NCBI GenBank assembly: GCA_903827955.1
Contig: CAIKKJ010000038.1
Span: forward strand, 1-44,044
DNA length: 44,044 nucleotides
Direction: 5' to 3'
From: an uncultured Verrucomicrobia subdivision 3 bacterium
GTDB lineage: Bacteria; Verrucomicrobiota; Verrucomicrobiia; Limisphaerales; UBA11358
Below the pieces are notes generated by a model, which saw only the letters and a list, made by a program, of their open reading frames with translations, ran no database searches and was not told the DNA's origin. Each line of letters opens with the position of its first letter. Position 1 is the first letter of the stretch. This document shows positions 1 through 7,384 of this stretch, one piece after another. A program made the translations under genes and the position numbers.

Positions 1-300
1 CACGAAGTGAAACTGCGCGACCGCACTGGCGCGCAGCATCCGCTCAAGGCCGATGCCGGCTGCCGCAACACCGTTTTTAATTCGCAGGCGCAGACCGGCG
101 CAGAATTTGTGGAACGGCTGCTTGCACTTGGCGTGAAAAATTTCCGCGTGGAATTTTTGAATGAATCGCCGGATGACGTGGAGAAAACCATTGCCAAATA
201 CCGAGCGCTTTTGCGTGGCGAAATAACGGGCACGGCGCTCTGGAGTGAATTGAGATTGTTCAACCAGCTCGGCGTCACCCGCGGACAGATGGCGGGCTGA
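1..300 (+). CDS. Peptidase U32 family protein, C-terminal end (5' truncated by window)
   Basis: The reading frame is open from the first base, so the gene starts before the window; the GTG at 7 is probably internal. About 99 residues are visible. They carry the block H-P-L-K-A-D-A-G-C-R-N-T-V-F-N and then a stretch reading F-R-V-E-F-L-N-E, which resemble the C-terminal part of U32 (collagenase-like) proteins such as YhbU/YdcP/RlhA. In that family the conserved Cys helps bind an iron-sulfur cluster, and several members act in tRNA or rRNA hydroxylation rather than proteolysis. The N-terminal barrel lies outside the window, so the subfamily cannot be decided. The next gene follows closely on the same strand. 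Confidence 0.75.
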   Translation, partial: HEVKLRDRTGAQHPLKADAGCRNTVFNSQAQTGAEFVERLLALGVKNFRVEFLNESPDDVEKTIAKYRALLRGEITGTALWSELRLFNQLGVTRGQMAG

Positions 301-348
301 CAGAAGAAGTTGTTGTTTTCAAAAATCATCCGCTTAAGCTTTCGCTCG

Positions 349-1947
349 GTGAAAAGAATTTTTGCAATTTTGTTTTTCGCCCTGTTCGTGGCGCGTCCCG
401 CGTCCGCGCAGCCGCTCACGCTGGCCGACGTGCAGCAAATCATCGCGCAGGCCGTCAGCCGCGCCACCAATCTTCCCGCGCCGCTCAAGACCAATGCCGT
501 CGTCGCCGTGACCGACCGCGAAGGCTGGGTGCTCGGCGTGTGGGCGGTGAACACGAATCTTTCGACCAACGACACGCTCATCGGCGAAGCCGTCGCCAAG
601 GCGGGCACGGCGGCGTTTTTGAGCAGCGGGCAAAACGCGTTTTCCACGCGCACCGCCGGCTTCATCGTGCAGCAACATTTTCCGCCAGTCGCGGACAACA
701 CACCGCCCGGGCCGCTCGTGGGCGTGAATTTTTCGCAGCTCGCGTTTTCCGACATTAACAAATACAAGGCGCCCGGCAGTGTCACCAACTACGGTTGTTC
801 GCCCGCGACCAACACCATCGCGCCGCCTTTGCCCATCACCGGCGGCCTCGAAGGCACGCCCGGCGGCCTGCCGCTCTACAAAAACGGCACGCTCGTCGGC
901 GGCATCGGTGTGGCGGGCAACGGCGTTTCGCCCTTGGGAATTTCGCCAACCCTCATCGCCAATGCCGACAGCGATGAAGACGCGGCGCTCGCGGGACAAA
1001 TTGGATTTGCGCCGTCGCCGAAAATTTTCGGCTCCGAAGCTCTGGTCGCGGGACTCCGGCTGGAATATATCGAAAGTTCCACCAGCCTCGGCGCAGTGAT
1101 TTCGTTCGGTAATTTGCCGGGGGAAAATATTTCGCCCTACACGCTCATCGCCTCACCCACGCCATTTAATTATCCGGTGAAAACGATGGGCGGCGTCACC
1201 GGCGAATTGCGCCAACCCATCACCGACGATCCGCTGCTGCACGACGCCGACCCGAACAATGACACTATCAACGGCGCGGCGCGGCTCACGGAACTTGAAG
1301 TCTCCAACATCCTCGCCACCGCCGCGAACCGTGCCCGCACTACGCGCGCCGGGATTCGTCTGCCGCGCGGTGTGGCGATGCAAGTCTTCATCACCGTTGT
1401 CAACAATCCCAATTCCAACGGCGTGCCGCCGACGGTGCTAGGAACGTTTTGCACCTCGCCGGACACGACGCGGTTTAGTTGGGATGTGTCGGTGCAAAAG
1501 GCTCGCACGGCAGTTTTCTTTTCCGCGACGAACCGCGCTTACTCCGCGCGCACCGTCGGCTTTCTCGCGCAAAGTTTGTATCCGCCCGGCATCAACGGCA
1601 CGGCGCCCGGATTATTTTTCGGGATGCAGGAACGCTTTTCCATCATCACGCCGACCGCATTTACGGCGACCAATCCCGTGAACGGCGCGGTCTTCACCAC
1701 TTCGACGAACGTGAATCCCAACCTGCCGAACGGCATCACGATTTTCCCCGGCGGCTTTCCGCTGTATCGCAACGGAATTCTCATCGGTGCCATCGGCGTG
1801 AGCGGCGACGGTATTGATCAAGACGACCTCGTGGCCGCCAGTGGTGCGGCAGTTTTTTTGCCGCCGATTCCCATCCGCGCCGACCAGACGCAATATCGCG
1901 GTGCGCGGCTGCCGTTTGCCAAATTTCCGCGCAACCCGGCGATGTAA
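349..1947 (+). CDS. Secreted protein with two GlcG/HbpS (DUF336) domains
   Basis: The GTG at 349 gives a compact signal peptide (M-K-R-I-F-A-I-L-F-F-A-L-F-V-A-R-P-A-S-A, then Q). In-frame TTG codons at 310 and 313 would add 13 or 12 residues before it. The mature protein has two copies of the GlcG/HbpS fold. Copy one starts just after the signal peptide and copy two begins around residue 310. Each copy has an S-x-x-N-x-x-(F/Y)-S-(T/A)-R-T-x-G-F block and ends in a glycine-rich strand, GGLPLYKNGTLVGGIGV in copy one and GGFPLYRNGILIGAIGV in copy two. Single-domain relatives bind haem or corrinoid-like ligands, or are linked to glycolate metabolism. Haem binding by this protein is not shown. It is more than three times the usual single-domain length because of the duplication and linkers. 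It has no obvious operon partner. Confidence 0.75.
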   Translation: MKRIFAILFFALFVARPASAQPLTLADVQQIIAQAVSRATNLPAPLKTNAVVAVTDREGWVLGVWAVNTNLSTNDTLIGEAVAKAGTAAFLSSGQNAFSTRTAGFIVQQHFPPVADNTPPGPLVGVNFSQLAFSDINKYKAPGSVTNYGCSPATNTIAPPLPITGGLEGTPGGLPLYKNGTLVGGIGVAGNGVSPLGISPTLIANADSDEDAALAGQIGFAPSPKIFGSEALVAGLRLEYIESSTSLGAVISFGNLPGENISPYTLIASPTPFNYPVKTMGGVTGELRQPITDDPLLHDADPNNDTINGAARLTELEVSNILATAANRARTTRAGIRLPRGVAMQVFITVVNNPNSNGVPPTVLGTFCTSPDTTRFSWDVSVQKARTAVFFSATNRAYSARTVGFLAQSLYPPGINGTAPGLFFGMQERFSIITPTAFTATNPVNGAVFTTSTNVNPNLPNGITIFPGGFPLYRNGILIGAIGVSGDGIDQDDLVAASGAAVFLPPIPIRADQTQYRGARLPFAKFPRNPAM

Positions 1948-2002
1948 AATAACGCGGCGTTCCGTTGAAATAAAATTCACGTTCCTTCGCCGTCATTCTT
2001 GG

Positions 2003-2008
2003 TTAAAT
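2003..2008 (+). promoter_or_regulatory. Candidate -10 hexamer of a leaderless transcript (HDAC-like gene)
   Basis: TTAAAT lies 7 bases before the GTG start at 2016 and no Shine-Dalgarno sequence fits between them. With usual -10 to start spacing, transcription would begin at or next to the start codon. No clear -35 is visible. Confidence 0.35.
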
Positions 2009-2015
2009 TTTTCGC

Positions 2016-2879
2016 GTGATCATCATCACTGACGAACATTGCGCGGAATACTCGCGCGCCGGTCATCCCGAACGCCCGCAGCGCATCACGGCCACGGTCG
2101 AATTGTTGCGCAAGCAAACCGAATTGGCTCTGACGTGGCAAACTCCGACCCATGTGAGCGATGAACCCATTCTCCGCGCCCACACGCCGCAGTTGCTCGC
2201 CCGGCTTGAAACACCGGAAGATTTTGACAACGACACGCCGTATTTTGACGGCATCGCCCATCACGCCCGCGCCTCGGTCGCCGCGGCCCTGGATGCACTG
2301 CGGCTGGCGCGCGAAGGAAAAAGTGCGTTCAGCCTCATGCGTCCGCCCGGTCACCACGCCACACGCGAACATTCCATGGGCTTTTGCTACATGAACAACA
2401 TCGCCATCGCTGCGCTCGCGGCGACGGCCACCGGCGCGAAGCGGGTCGCCGTTTTTGATTTTGACGTGCATCACGGCAACGGCACCGAAGACATTTTGCT
2501 GAACCAACCGGGCATTGAATTTTTTTCCGTTCACCAACATCCCGCCTATCCCAATACCGGCGCAACCAGCATTGGCCGAAACTGCTTTAATTACCCCGTT
2601 TGGCCTGCCGCCGGGCGGGAAACCTACCGCGCCAAGCTCGTTCACGCGCTGGACGACTTGAAACATTTCCGCCCCGATCTGATCGCCGTATCCGCCGGTT
2701 TCGACGCCTACGCCCGCGACCCGCTGGCGGACGGCCCATTGCTCGCGGAAGATTTCCACTGGCTCGGCCAGTCGTTGGGCAAACTAGGCGTGCCCATGTT
2801 TAGTGTGCTGGAGGGCGGTTACAGCCGCGATTTGCCGGAGTTGATTCTGGCCTATCTTCAGGGCGTGGCCGGAAAATAA
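2016..2879 (+). CDS. Histone deacetylase family protein (AcuC/class II HDAC-like)
   Basis: A 287-residue protein of the arginase/deacetylase fold, the usual length for bacterial single-domain members. Visible motifs in order: R-P-P-G-H-H with the catalytic His pair at 113-114, G-F-C-Y-M-N-N at 122-128, D-F-D-V-H-H-G-N-G with zinc ligands D150 and H152, S-A-G-F-D with zinc ligand D230, and L-E-G-G-Y with the transition-state Tyr at 269. All catalytic residues are present. Bacterial relatives remove acetyl groups from small amides such as acetylpolyamines or acetoin-related substrates, or from protein lysines; the substrate here cannot be told. GTG at 2016 is the only sensible start, because the sequence reads straight into the conserved N-terminal H-P-E-R-P. 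Likely cytoplasmic. Confidence 0.9.
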   Translation: MIIITDEHCAEYSRAGHPERPQRITATVELLRKQTELALTWQTPTHVSDEPILRAHTPQLLARLETPEDFDNDTPYFDGIAHHARASVAAALDALRLAREGKSAFSLMRPPGHHATREHSMGFCYMNNIAIAALAATATGAKRVAVFDFDVHHGNGTEDILLNQPGIEFFSVHQHPAYPNTGATSIGRNCFNYPVWPAAGRETYRAKLVHALDDLKHFRPDLIAVSAGFDAYARDPLADGPLLAEDFHWLGQSLGKLGVPMFSVLEGGYSRDLPELILAYLQGVAGK

Positions 2880-2961
2880 TCTTGGGCATGGCGCGTGAGT
2901 TGCAGCTTCAGCCATTCCAGCCGATAAGAAATGGCGGTGTCGCCTCGCCGCCAGATTGAGC

Positions 2962-3804
2962 ATGGAAGCTATCTATAAATTATTACGCGAAGTCAAAGAC
3001 CTGCCGCCCGCGCCGCAGGTTTTGCCCAAGGTGCTGGCCGCGTTGAACAACGAACAGACCACGCTGGAGGAAGTCGGCGAACTCATCGCACTCGAACCCG
3101 TCCTGACCGGCAAGCTGCTGCACTATTGCAACAGCGCTTATTTTCGCGGCGCAGAACCTGTCGCCAGCGTGCCGGAAGCCATCGGCCGCGTAGGCTTCCA
3201 AACCATTTTTGCGCTCGTCGCGGCAGTCAGTGGCAACCAGGCATTCAAGGTGCCGCCGACCTCCGGCGTGGATGTGGCCTTGCTTTGGAAACACAGCCTC
3301 ACCACGGCGTTCGGCTGCAAATTTGTCGCCGAAGATCGGGAGCTTGATAACAACCTGCTGTTCACCGCCGGTCTGCTGCACGATATCGGTCGCGTGGTGC
3401 TCGCCAAGGCCAAGGGCGCGGAATATGGGAAACTGCTCGCGGCCGCCAACGGTTCATCCATCGCCGTATTACAAGCGGAAAAAGCCGCGTATGGTTTTAC
3501 CCACGCCGAGGTCGGTGCCTGCCTGATGGAAAATTGGAACCTGCCGCCACCGCTCGTAGCGAGTGTGCGGTTTCACCATCAGCCCGCCGCCGCCGGCCCG
3601 GCGCAAAAGCTCGCCGCCTGCGTTTGCACGGGCAACGCGCTGTCCCACCTCTTCGAGCATCCGGCGGACGGCCTGAACCCCAACGATGTCATTCTCCAAA
3701 ACGCCATGAACGTGCTCGGCATCAGCAAGCAACACATGGAAACCTACGACGAGCAATTGCAAGAGAACTGGAACTTTGTCAACGCGCTCGTCGAGTTGCG
3801 CTGA
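2962..3804 (+). CDS. HDOD domain protein
   Basis: About 280 residues made almost wholly of one HDOD domain: P-x-x-P-Q-V-L-P-K-V near the N-terminus, E-P-V-L-T-G-K-L-L-H-Y-C-N-S-A-Y-F, then L-L-H-D-I-G-R around residue 138 and V-R-F-H-H near 210. HDOD is a catalytically altered relative of HD phosphohydrolases, used in signalling proteins that control motility, cell cycle or c-di-GMP outputs. Here L-H-D-I-G keeps an HD pair, but the full HD metal set is not obvious. ATG at 2962 is chosen; an in-frame TTG two codons upstream (2956) is the alternative. It sits between the deacetylase and prmC on the same strand, with gaps of 82 and 61 bases and no evident functional link. Confidence 0.85.
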   Translation: MEAIYKLLREVKDLPPAPQVLPKVLAALNNEQTTLEEVGELIALEPVLTGKLLHYCNSAYFRGAEPVASVPEAIGRVGFQTIFALVAAVSGNQAFKVPPTSGVDVALLWKHSLTTAFGCKFVAEDRELDNNLLFTAGLLHDIGRVVLAKAKGAEYGKLLAAANGSSIAVLQAEKAAYGFTHAEVGACLMENWNLPPPLVASVRFHHQPAAAGPAQKLAACVCTGNALSHLFEHPADGLNPNDVILQNAMNVLGISKQHMETYDEQLQENWNFVNALVELR

Positions 3805-3852
3805 TAGTTCCGCGACCGCCACAAGCAGGCTGGCGCGGCCGGCGGCGACGGT

Positions 3853-3858
3853 TTAATT
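3853..3858 (+). promoter_or_regulatory. Candidate -10 hexamer of a leaderless transcript (prmC)
   Basis: TTAATT sits 7 bases before the GTG start of prmC with no ribosome-binding site between. The run TTAATTTCTTCGCGTG closely resembles TTAAATTTTTCGCGTG before the gene at 2016. Confidence 0.35.
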
Positions 3859-3865
3859 TCTTCGC

Positions 3866-4720
3866 GTGACCGTTCTCGAAGCGATTCAAAAAAGCGCGGA
3901 TTTTCTCGGCAAAAAAAACGTGGAATCCTCGCGTCTGAATGCGGAACTGCTGCTCGCGCATCTGCTCCAAATGCCGCGCATGAAATTGTATCTTAATTTC
4001 GAACGCGCCCTGACGGCAGCAGAAACGGACGGCTTACGTGAACTCATCAAGCGACGCGGCCAGCGCGAACCATTACAGCACATCACGGGTTCAGCCTCAT
4101 TTTGCGGCTGTGAAATCATTGCGAACCGCCACGCACTTGTGCCGCGCCCGGAAACGGAACTGCTCGCGGAACTCGGTTGGACTTTTCTCGCCACATGTCA
4201 CTCGTCACCCGTCTCGGCGCTGGATTTTGGCACCGGCACGGGCTGCATCGCGATTGCGCTGGCGGTGAAATGTCCGGCGGCAAAAATCACCGCGCTGGAT
4301 CTCTCAGCCGAAGCGCTGGCGCTCGCAAAACAAAATGCGGCAGCGAACAAGGGCGCGGAGCGGATAGAATTTTTTCACGGCGATGGGTTTGCCGCTCTGC
4401 CGGGCAACGTGCTATTTGATTTGATCAGCAGCAATCCGCCTTACATCGCTTCGGCGGAAATCGAGACGCTGCAGCCCGAAGTTCGCGATTTCGATCCGCG
4501 CGCAGCTCTGGATGGCGGTGCCGATGGATTAGATTTTTATCGCCGGTTGGCCGTTGAAGCCAAAGCGTTCCTCAAGCCCGATGGCAAAATTATGCTGGAA
4601 TTCGGTGACGGCCAGGCCGACGCGATAAAAAATCTCTTCGAAAGTGAAAAGTGGATTGTCGAAGCCGTGCGAGAGGACTACTCTCACCGCGCTCGAATTT
4701 TAATCGCGCGACATAGATGA
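3866..4720 (+). CDS. prmC: Peptide chain release factor N5-glutamine methyltransferase PrmC
   Basis: PrmC (HemK) methylates the Gln of the GGQ motif in release factors RF1 and RF2, using S-adenosylmethionine. The 284-residue protein has the helical N-terminal domain (about 1-85), P-R-P-E-T-E at 93-98, the SAM-binding loop D-F-G-T-G-T-G-C-I-A at 120-129, an acidic residue after the next strand (A-L-D-L-S), and the catalytic N-P-P-Y at 190-193. All family hallmarks are present and the length is normal. The GTG start is forced by an upstream stop and by the good N-terminal match. It has no release-factor gene beside it; murA follows after an 81-base gap that holds a repeat element. Confidence 0.95.
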   Translation: MTVLEAIQKSADFLGKKNVESSRLNAELLLAHLLQMPRMKLYLNFERALTAAETDGLRELIKRRGQREPLQHITGSASFCGCEIIANRHALVPRPETELLAELGWTFLATCHSSPVSALDFGTGTGCIAIALAVKCPAAKITALDLSAEALALAKQNAAANKGAERIEFFHGDGFAALPGNVLFDLISSNPPYIASAEIETLQPEVRDFDPRAALDGGADGLDFYRRLAVEAKAFLKPDGKIMLEFGDGQADAIKNLFESEKWIVEAVREDYSHRARILIARHR

Positions 4721-4725
4721 TTTTT

Positions 4726-4784
4726 GACACGGATTGCAAGGATTTTTACCGATTGAATCCGTGCTAATCCGTGAAATCCGTGTC
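4726..4784. repeat. Small inverted-repeat element of CACGGAT-type units
   Basis: Outer arms GACACGGATT (4726-4735) and AATCCGTGTC (4775-4784) are perfect 10-base inverted repeats. Inside the right arm the unit ATCCG is repeated (ATCCGTG, CTAATCCGTG, AAATCCGTG), and the left arm carries CACGGATT and a decayed CAAGGAT. The element fills most of the gap between prmC and murA and would form a long imperfect hairpin in RNA. It looks like a short non-autonomous repeat; no transposase is nearby. It could also act as a processing or termination structure. Confidence 0.7.
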
Positions 4785-4801
4785 TCAATAACAATTTTTT
4801 T

Positions 4802-6073
4802 ATGGACTCATTTTTGATCAAAGGCGGCGTGCCGTTGCGCGGCACGGTGGAAATCAGCGGCAGTAAAAATGCCGCGCTCCCAATCCTCGCAGCGACGCTC
4901 CTCACGGACGAGCCGTGCATCATCCGCCGCGTGCCGGACTTGAGCGACACGCGGTTCATGGTGAAGATCCTCGAATCGCTCGGTGCGACCGCCAAGTTTG
5001 AGAACGGCACCGTCACCGTTCACGCCAAAAAAATCAAAGGCTACGCGGACTACGATCTCGTCCGCAAAATGCGCGGCTCCATCTGCATCGCCGGGCCGCT
5101 GCTGGGGCGTTTGAAGAAGGCGCGGATTTCTCTGCCCGGCGGCTGCATCATCGGCGCTCGGCCAATTAATTTGCACTTGAAAGGTTTTCAGGCGCTCGGC
5201 TGCAAGATCAAAATTGAGGGCGGCTACATTGACGCGACAGCCAAAAAAATTACCGGCAATTCCATGTTCCTCGGCGGGCGCGCCGGCCCGACGGTGCTCG
5301 GCACGGCGAACATCATGATGGCCGCCGCGCTCGGCGACGGCATCACGGTCATCGAAAGCGCGGCCTGCGAGCCGGAAGTTGTGGACGTGGCGAATTTCCT
5401 GAACGCGATGGGCGCGAAAATTTCCGGCGCGGGCAGCCCGACGGTCACGATTGAAGGCGTCAAAAAACTCCACGGCGCGGAACACGAGGTCATTCCCGAC
5501 CGCATCGAGGCGGCAACGTTCTTAATCGCTGCTGGCGCGACGAATGGCGAAATCACTTTGAAGGGCGCACGGGCCGAACATCTGCGCGCGGTCATCGACA
5601 AGCTGGGCGAGGCGGGCGTGTCGGTCGAAAGGCGCGGCGCGGATTTGGTTTCCCGGCGCAAGGGCGCTTTGAAACCCGTGGACATCACGACGCTTCCTTA
5701 TTCCGGTTTTCCGACCGACGTGCAGGCGCAGATGATGGCGTTGCTGGTGCAGGCGAAGGGCATCAGCATCATCACCGAGCGGATTTTTGAATCGCGCTTC
5801 ATGCACGTCAGCGAGCTGGCGCGTCTCGGTGCGGACATCGAGATCGAAGGGCCGAGCGCGATTGTGAAGGGCGGCAAACCATTGAGCGGCGCACCCGTCA
5901 TGGCGAGCGACCTGCGCGCGAGCGCCGCGCTGGTCATCGCGGGCATGGCCGCGAAAGGCACGACGCAAGTGAACCGCATCTACCATCTGGATCGCGGCTA
6001 CGAGAAGATGGATGAGAAATTAAAAAAACTCGGCGCGCGGATTCAGCGGGTCAAGGAAGTCGAAGGAAAATAA
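4802..6073 (+). CDS. murA: UDP-N-acetylglucosamine 1-carboxyvinyltransferase MurA
   Basis: MurA transfers enolpyruvate from PEP to UDP-GlcNAc, the first committed step of peptidoglycan synthesis in the cytoplasm. The 423-residue length is typical. Visible hallmarks: S-G-S-K-N-A with catalytic K22 and N23, and G-G-C-I-I-G-A-R-P with the active-site Cys exactly at 115. This Cys is the fosfomycin target in the family, so a sensitive-type enzyme is expected. ATG at 4802 is preceded by a T-rich stretch without a Shine-Dalgarno sequence. A functional murA agrees with evidence that Verrucomicrobia generally make peptidoglycan. The gene appears monocistronic: a repeat element lies upstream and a 292-base gap downstream. 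Confidence 0.97.
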   Translation: MDSFLIKGGVPLRGTVEISGSKNAALPILAATLLTDEPCIIRRVPDLSDTRFMVKILESLGATAKFENGTVTVHAKKIKGYADYDLVRKMRGSICIAGPLLGRLKKARISLPGGCIIGARPINLHLKGFQALGCKIKIEGGYIDATAKKITGNSMFLGGRAGPTVLGTANIMMAAALGDGITVIESAACEPEVVDVANFLNAMGAKISGAGSPTVTIEGVKKLHGAEHEVIPDRIEAATFLIAAGATNGEITLKGARAEHLRAVIDKLGEAGVSVERRGADLVSRRKGALKPVDITTLPYSGFPTDVQAQMMALLVQAKGISIITERIFESRFMHVSELARLGADIEIEGPSAIVKGGKPLSGAPVMASDLRASAALVIAGMAAKGTTQVNRIYHLDRGYEKMDEKLKKLGARIQRVKEVEGK

Positions 6074-6365
6074 CGGCGACTAAGGCCGTCAAGAACTGAT
6101 TGGTTTTCCGCCCTGCTATCGTCCAGTGTTTTGCCGGCGCTGCCTTTTATCAGGACAAACTCGCGCGGCAGCGGCGCGCGGCATGTGGCGGTCAAAAAAA
6201 TTTCCGCGATGGCTGGCATTGTGAATAACTTTTGGTTTCGTTGGGACAGGTTTTGATTGCAAGGTGATTACACCATTTTTCCCGCGACGATTTTGTTTTC
6301 CAAAAAACTTTAGGAAAATTTCTTCATAAAATTTTCAAAAAGAATCCGGCTGGCAACCCGGCTGC
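6074..6365. other. Intergenic region between murA and the FN3 gene
   Basis: No supported ORF. A short weak stem (ACGGC/GCCGT, 6074-6090) follows murA without a T-run. The last 100 bases are very AT-rich, with several T- and A-tracts, and probably hold the promoter of the next gene. A CCGG-loop-CCGG stem and the 6362-6383 hairpin lie at its right edge. Confidence 0.5.
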
Positions 6366-6383
6366 ATGAGGGGAGTCATGCAG
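6362..6383 (+). promoter_or_regulatory. Hairpin covering the translation start of the FN3 gene
   Basis: CTGCATGA (6362-6369) and TCATGCAG (6376-6383) are a perfect 8-base inverted repeat with loop GGGGAG. Both candidate ATG codons (6366 and 6378) lie in the arms, and the purine-rich loop is the only Shine-Dalgarno-like sequence. If it folds in the mRNA it would sequester the starts. No known riboswitch consensus was recognised. Confidence 0.45.
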
Positions 6384-6914
6384 TGCAGTTGGTTCAAAAT
6401 TTTAATGGTCGGCTGGATGTTGAGCGGCGGCGTGGCGGCGGCGGCGGTGCTGGCGTCTGGTGCCGGCGAATCAGTGCAACTGGCGTGGAACCCAAGCCCC
6501 GCGACCGGCTTGGCGGGTTATAAAATTTTTTATGGCACCAACAGCCACGCTTACGCGGCCAGCGTGTCGGTGGGCGCGGTGACCAACACGACGGTGGCCG
6601 GCCTAGCCGCAGGCATGACGTATTATTTTGCGGCGGCGGCGGTGGATGCAGCGGGTAACTTGAGTCCGTTGTCCAACGAGGCGAGCATTACCACCACCAA
6701 TCTGGCGGCCAGCTTGAGCGCGCCGGTTAACGCCGGCGGGCAGTTCAGCTTTACGGTTTCGGGTGTGGCCGGTTCCAAGTATGTCGTGCAGGCGTCCACG
6801 AACCTGACGAACTGGAGTTCATTGGCGACGAATATCGCGCCGTTCGTGTTTGTGGACCCGAATGCGGCTAGCTACAGGCAGCGTTTTTACCGGTCGTTTT
6901 ACCTGTCGCCTTAG
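6366..6914 (+). CDS. Secreted fibronectin type III protein
   Basis: A 182-residue secreted protein. An N-terminal signal sequence (about 1-26, hydrophobic F-K-I-L-M-V-G-W-M-L-S-G-G-V-A-A-A) is followed by one fibronectin type III domain (about 33-112). Typical features are V-Q-L-A-W-N-P-S-P-A, G-Y-K-I-F-Y-G and the closing A-x-D-A-A-G-N-L-S-P-L-S-N-E-A. The last 70 residues form the lineage-type module with V-V-Q-A-S-T-N-L-T-N-W and an aromatic end (R-Q-R-F-Y-R-S-F-Y). No enzyme domain is present, so a binding or surface role is likely but unproven. ATG at 6378 is an alternative start; both lie in the hairpin. Its 3' end overlaps the convergent gene by 4 bases. Confidence 0.8.
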   Translation: MRGVMQCSWFKILMVGWMLSGGVAAAAVLASGAGESVQLAWNPSPATGLAGYKIFYGTNSHAYAASVSVGAVTNTTVAGLAAGMTYYFAAAAVDAAGNLSPLSNEASITTTNLAASLSAPVNAGGQFSFTVSGVAGSKYVVQASTNLTNWSSLATNIAPFVFVDPNAASYRQRFYRSFYLSP

Positions 6915-7276
6915 CCAGCAGCGAGCAACCGGTTCATCTGGCGGATGCGCTCCACGAGTTCTTTCATGACGTGCGTGGCGAAGAAAGGATTCTGCTGGAT
7001 GAGCCGTTGAAAGCGACGTTGATCCACTTTGGCGAGCTTGCAAGCGTCCACGGCCACGACACTCGCGCCGCGCGGGGCGCTGTCCACGAGCGCCATTTCA
7101 CCAAGAATCGCGCCGCGTTTGGAATTTTCCACGACCTTGCCGCCGAGCATGACATTAAGCGAACCTTCGAGCACGACGAACATGCAATCCGCCGCATCAC
7201 CGGCATGAAAGAGGGTTTCGCCCGCTGCGAGGACAACGGGGGTTTCTTCGTGGGCGAACAAATCTGCCGGATTCAT
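6911..7276 (-). CDS. Stand-alone cyclic nucleotide-binding domain protein
   Basis: A 121-residue protein that is almost entirely one Crp/Fnr-type cNMP-binding beta-roll. It shows G-E-T-L-F-H-A-G-D, F-V-V-L-E-G-S-L-N-V and a phosphate-binding-cassette-like G-E-M-A-L-V-D-S-A-P-R-G-A-S with the expected Arg. It ends in two short helices and has no DNA-binding helix-turn-helix, so it is not a Crp-type regulator by itself. It may bind cAMP or cGMP and act on a partner protein. The window also encodes a CHASE2 nucleotide cyclase and a larger protein with two such folds, so a common second messenger is possible. It is divergent from the di-haem peroxidase gene with a 108-base gap. Confidence 0.85.
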   Translation of the reverse strand: MNPADLFAHEETPVVLAAGETLFHAGDAADCMFVVLEGSLNVMLGGKVVENSKRGAILGEMALVDSAPRGASVVAVDACKLAKVDQRRFQRLIQQNPFFATHVMKELVERIRQMNRLLAAG

Positions 7277-7310
7277 ATCTTGTAGGATAGCGGGATAATC
7301 GCGTCGCCAA

Positions 7311-7331
7311 AGTTACAATCCAGTTACAATC
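7311..7331. repeat. Tandem 10-base repeat in a divergent promoter region
   Basis: AGTTACAATC occurs at 7311-7320 and again at 7322-7331, so the copies are 11 bases apart, one helical turn. It lies between the divergent cNMP-binding gene and the peroxidase gene and could be a paired operator. No known regulator consensus was matched. Confidence 0.4.
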
Positions 7332-7384
7332 ACGGAGACGGAAGCTTCATGTTCTCTTAAGGTAGGCGGGCGCAAGCTAGGAAC

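Noticed and set aside
6330-6390. Riboswitch upstream of the FN3 gene
   Set aside because: The segment has two small stems but does not match the SAM, c-di-GMP or cobalamin consensus sequences I compared. Only the hairpin is annotated.
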